A DNA stretch of 64,000 nt. Origin: Rhexocercosporidium sp. MPI-PUGE-AT-0058 (Eukaryota > Ascomycota > Leotiomycetes > Helotiales). Numbering within the stretch: position 1 is the first letter of the stretch; every line of letters starts with the position of its first letter. This document shows positions 60,066 to 64,000 of the stretch, piece after piece. The position numbers were made by a program, and so were the translations under genes. Where the stretch lies: contig JAGTJL010000015.1 in the NCBI GenBank assembly GCA_020746875.1, positions 186,001 through 250,000 on the forward strand. Direction: 5' to 3'. Below the pieces are notes generated by a model that was not told where the DNA came from, did not search any database, and worked only from the letters and a program-made list of their open reading frames with translations.

Positions 60066-62577
60066 CATTACAATGCGCTGCTGCAAGCTGCAGGTGTCTT
60101 TTCTCTGGCCCTGCCTGCTTACCCTATCGAACTCTACCGTTCCGTACCTCTTCCAACACATATGCACCGCACCCAGTGCATTGTGCATTACTCCAGACAA
60201 TTTATCCCCAGGATGGCAGGATTAAGGATGGATTGCTTGCAACCAGCCAGCCAGCGAGCGAGAAAGTTGTGTAACCGCTATGCTTTCCCAAGATACTTGC
60301 TCATTCCTCTTGTCTTGTTCCTGTTCCTGTTCCCGTTTCTCCCCCGCAAGGAACATGTGTCAGCGAGCGAGTTGCATCATCAGCATCATTTTAGCTGGGC
60401 CTGCTTTGCTTCGACCGAGATGCTGGTGCAAATTAGGGCTTCCATCAACCGTGCTCGGCTCTCAGTCCCGGACTTGCATTCTGAATCCATGATGCCATTC
60501 TTCTGGGAGCTGGGTCGTTGTCTGAGAGAGACCCATTCCATCCTCCCACCATCATCCCCGACAGCTCGATCCCACTCGATCCCGAGCATGAGATGGCTGT
60601 AAGGTTAGTTTCGGGTAGGGATGTCACGTTGTCAAGTCGATATGAATCGAATCGTTCTCGAAGACCTTCTGAGCAGTGAGCTCCCTGCGTCTGCGTCTAC
60701 CCCCTGCTCAAGCCCCTGTCCCCCGTCCCTGTCCTTGCCCGTTGCCAGCCCCTGCCGCTCTCCTTCACCTACTCGCTTGGCACCGCAACCCCTACCTGAC
60801 CTACAATACTACACCTTCGTTGTGACAACGGCTCTGTCTTGACCCGCAGACGAACAGCCTCGCGGTCTCTCAAGACCAATGAATTGCACCAGGAAGGCGA
60901 AGAGCTAGACCTAGGTCGGCCAGCCTCGATCCTGTCCCTTCGCTTCGATTGCGTGTTTGTAACACGTCAATGTCCTTCATCACTGCAACAATCAGTCCCA
61001 TCTGGTAAGCTACTGTAGCAACTAATGCCGAGTAGTTGTTCGATGTACCATCTAGGTAACTACTGCGAACCAGGATAATGGAGATCGATGCACCTCGCGA
61101 GCAAGGGCTATCTCCTACCCTCCCCCTGAAACTGCTTTGCTCGTCTGTTGCTGTTGGCTCATTTGGGCGGCTTCCTCGAGCATCGGACGATAGAGCCGGC
61201 ACGCACCAGACCACCTCCCCCAGTCACACCTCATCCTACCCTGCAACGTCCTTGATAATAGAGTCCCTTCCGTGTGGCTGCTTGTCTTCTTCTCTGCCAT
61301 TTGCTGTTCCCCACACCAGCGACAAGGGCTGCCAACCGCACTAGTCATTGAGCCGGGTGGGTAGCCCCTCCTCGTCGTGTCTGGATATCATTTCTCTCTT
61401 TCGTGGCTAAGTCCGGACTGTTCTCCATGTCCAGAGGTAGCTTCCATGCGCGACATGCTGCCACTGCTGCTCACTTGGGCTCCCCCGCCAAACAGTCCCA
61501 ATACATCGTTTCTGGACGTGCGGAGTGATTTACCTTGTCGTCTGAAGTTTGAGCTCTGAACTTCTCACACAAGTCCCAGGGGTCACCGTACTGGCCCTGT
61601 ACTCATCTTCCTCAGCAGCAGAAATTCTCCGGGTGTGGAACCGCGCCTGACCTGGTGCTGTACGAGTCTAGAGACTGCTACAACTAGGCAATCTTCCTCA
61701 GCGGTACGATCCTGTCCTGGTCTGCATCAGCAGGGGCCAGCTTGCTAGTTGAAAGATTCTGGTCGAGGGCTACAGGGCGCTTCTCGGGTCCAGTGCCCTT
61801 GTTTTAATGGTGATCATAAGCCAGGCATCAGATCAAACTCCTTCAATCTTGCACTATATCATCCGACGCTCGTCGATCGAACGTGGAAAATCAAGCTGGC
61901 AGCGGATCCAGTTCTCTCTGCTCAGGATCTTCAGAATTCCCAAAACGGACTCCGCCGCACGTCATAAAACCAGCAAGCAATTTACCCTTCATTTGGACGA
62001 CGCAGGACACTCGCCACAACTGTTTAAGAACTCAAGTCATCCTTGACCAGAACTTGCCCTGCCGCTTCATCTCAAATATAGAGCCTGGTGGTCTGTGAAC
62101 CCTCACCCCGAAGGTATCGACTCTTTTCGGCTACAATACGCGTTCTGAAGCACGCCCAGAACCCAAAAGTCTGTCTGACTGATCCACCATAGATCCCACT
62201 GTGGAGGGATCTGGACAGCCTTATCTACTTAGGGATCGGACCCAAATTACTACGTTGGGACGAGCAGCTTTCACACTTCTTATACACTCCTCCAACGCTC
62301 CAGAAAAACTTCATCACCCTTCGTTCATCATTTCTCGGCAGGCTTCGACTACATACACCAAACCTGCCTTCGATAGGCCATATGTTCTCCTCTGGTCAGT
62401 GATCAGCCATTACTCTCAGCAGCCCTCACTTTCGTTCATTTCAAGGCTCGAGATACCAACACTCGCTGGCCTCCTTTCAGCCCTGACCAGAGCTCTGAGC
62501 TTCCAATATTACACCACTGGGCCACCAACGTCCACGACTTGTTGTTGCATCAGCAAAAGCCACAAATTCTTCTCTCA

Positions 62578-64000
62578 ATGCTTGTCACACGGCCATTCGA
62601 TTCAGGACGGAACACTTGGTCTTCCAGCAAGTTCGAGGCCTTATATCAAAACATCGCGTCTCCCCGCATGTCGAACTTTGATCCATTGCCCGCGCAGCCA
62701 GACTGGCGAGAACAATTCTCAGCTTTCCCTCTCCCCGGGGAGAATGGCTTACTGCAGCCATCATTCGATCAAACTAGTACCTCGAACATAACGAACAATA
62801 GCCGGATTCAACACTCCGGGAGCGAAAGACCAGCTCTAGAGCACAGACACAGTCTAGGACCATTACCACAGGAAACTCAGCCATCACCAGTCATAGATAG
62901 GCCAGACTCGGCCTCTGGGGATTGCATTCATCCAGCAAACAATCAGATTCGCGATGACTCCCTCGTTTCCACTGAATCTACTGCGTTGTCGCTCGGATCA
63001 CTTGGATCGAACCCACTTAGCTCTGCATCAAGCGCACCGATACAACAAGGCACACTAGCCAACAACGAAAACGGAGGTGCTGATGGGGGAGTCAAAGACG
63101 AGGATGACGAGCTTGATGATGACGATGATATGATTGATGCAGAAGTTGAGGAAGGAGCTCCGCCGCAAACGGCTGCTGAGCGTCGGGCGGAGCGCAGAAA
63201 GATGAAGAGATTCAGGTAGGACCACACCTGTTCCCGAGCTTAAATCATGCCCTAACCGTGTGTCAGACTTACACATCAACAAACTCGGTTTTTAATGAGC
63301 GAATTTGCAAAGCAAGCGCATCCCGATGCAGCGCACCGCGAGAGGCTCTCTCGCGAGATCCCTGGTTTGAGCCCTCGACAGGTCCAAGTCTGGTTCCAAA
63401 ACCGGTAGGACCATCACTCTCGCGCTTTGGATGATAAAGCTGACGCAAAACAGACGCGCGAAGATAAAGCGATTGACAGCAGACGACCGGGAGCGCATGA
63501 TGAAGATGCGTGCTGTTCCAGACGATTTTGACAACGTGCAAGCTCTACACTCCCCCTACGGTGCAGTTCATGGCGTTGGAACACCGATGCAATCGCCAGT
63601 CGACTTCGTCCCAGGCTATACCGACCATATGATGCGACCACTCATGGTGGACACGATGAGGAGGACCGAGAACGATGACCATATGTCGCCTACTGGTCTC
63701 AGCCCAGCTTTCGGCCATGTTGGATTTGCTGGAGGTTCGATGGGATCTCCTGACATCCTCTCTCCTTTATCATTGAATTCCCAGGACCGATACTATTCGA
63801 GCCATCTTTCCAGCCCCATGAGCACAGGACCTCGAAGTTCGAACCCGTTTGATCGCCAGAACAGCTACCAGGCACTCTCTCACTCGAGACAACACGTTCG
63901 GCCCCTTCAACCTTTGCAACTTCGCGAAACGATGTCACGAGCAAGATCTGATACTATTCAGTCGCCCTTGAGGTCGAGCATGTCGTGGAAAGGGGAGACA
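62578..64000 (+). CDS. HTF1-like homeobox transcription factor, 3' partial
   Basis: Homeodomain regulator of the group including Fusarium HTF1 and Magnaporthe HOX2/HTF1 (conidium formation) and S. pombe Phx1. Exons 62578-63215, 63267-63404 and 63454 to the window end. The N-terminus is Ser/Gln/Pro-rich with an acidic run (DEDDELDDDDDMIDAEVEE) before the homeodomain. The homeodomain runs from RRKMKRFRLTHQQT through MSEFAKQAHPDAAHRERLSR to QVQVWFQNRRAKIKRL (about residues 206-264). Recognition helix residues W, F, N and R are all present. The next stretch, DDFDNVQALHSPYGA, is also typical of this group. One intron falls inside the homeodomain, between the two Arg of NRRAK. ATG 62578 is the first usable start; 62668 (MSNFDPLP) is a credible alternative. 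The end is cut by the window. Confidence 0.9.

Larger units (their letters stand above)
46682..62577. other. Very long gene-free region upstream of the homeobox gene
   Basis: Nearly 16 kb with no protein gene I can support on either strand. Frames are short, often in simple-sequence DNA, and carry no family motif. The sequence is rich in microsatellites and in short CCTAGGT and GTAC palindromes (for example 48160-48185 and 59370-59403). The right part is probably promoter and 5' leader of the homeobox gene. The left part includes 3' sequence of alpha-actinin. Noncoding RNAs may be present but none is recognisable. Confidence 0.5.

Noticed and set aside
59925..60602. 225-codon frame on the plus strand
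   Set aside because: Begins without an ATG and reads through the CATTG/CACCG array; its openness follows from repeat composition.
62201..62791. 196-codon frame overlapping the start of the homeobox gene
   Set aside because: The homeobox frame has a clear protein domain downstream. This one is in another frame, has no motif, and ends in the middle of that gene.
1..64000. tRNA, rRNA, CRISPR or intact transposon
   Set aside because: No B-box with a matching cloverleaf, no rRNA-like block, no regularly spaced direct repeats, and no transposase, integrase or reverse-transcriptase motifs were seen on reading; a covariance or HMM scan was not possible.

Overview
The window is nuclear DNA of a filamentous ascomycete (Pezizomycotina). 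The genes are split by many short GT-AG introns, mostly 45-150 nt. The protein families fit this group: HET-domain and Fungal_trans_2-type relics, an Azf1-like C2H2 factor, an HTF1-type homeobox factor, fungal alpha-actinin and Caf16. The character of the genes suggests Leotiomycetes, but I cannot fix class or genus from sequence alone. All exon structures are my own splice predictions. For every intact complete gene the exon lengths sum to a multiple of three.

Region 1 (1-18.4 kb) is a compact housekeeping block: seryl-tRNA synthetase (5' cut by the window edge), a ZUP1/C78 ubiquitin protease, a SIZ/PIAS SUMO E3 ligase, a small basic DUF2423-type protein, GPI7/LAS21 (GPI-anchor ethanolamine phosphate transferase 2), RMP1 (RNase MRP subunit), CAF16-like ABC ATPase (one frameshift in a C run), ELP2 (Elongator WD40 subunit) and URM1. 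ELP2 and URM1 are divergent neighbours with about 0.5 kb between their starts. Both act in making mcm5s2U at the tRNA wobble position.

Region 2 (18.4-30.7 kb) holds one gene, an Azf1-like four-zinc-finger transcription factor on the minus strand. It has gene-free stretches of about 2.8 kb downstream and about 7.6 kb upstream.

Region 3 (30.7-40.4 kb) looks like decaying accessory DNA: a degenerate coding scrap, a HET-domain pseudogene with stops of the kind RIP makes, a 33-bp inverted repeat, a broken Fungal_trans_2-type regulator, an MFS drug/metabolite transporter with a one-base frameshift, and a divergent SDR-type reductase whose second exon has no AG acceptor.

Region 4 (40.9-46.7 kb) has a VOC/glyoxalase-like protein with a GC-AG intron, a cysteine-rich protein with a truncated MYND-like end, and alpha-actinin with a long N-terminal extension.

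Region 5 (46.7-62.6 kb) is about 16 kb without a convincing gene. It is rich in microsatellites and ends at an HTF1-like homeobox gene that runs off the right edge. The two long gene-free regions each lie upstream of a developmental-type transcription factor, so they are probably large regulatory or leader regions. No rRNA, tRNA, CRISPR array or intact transposon was recognised.
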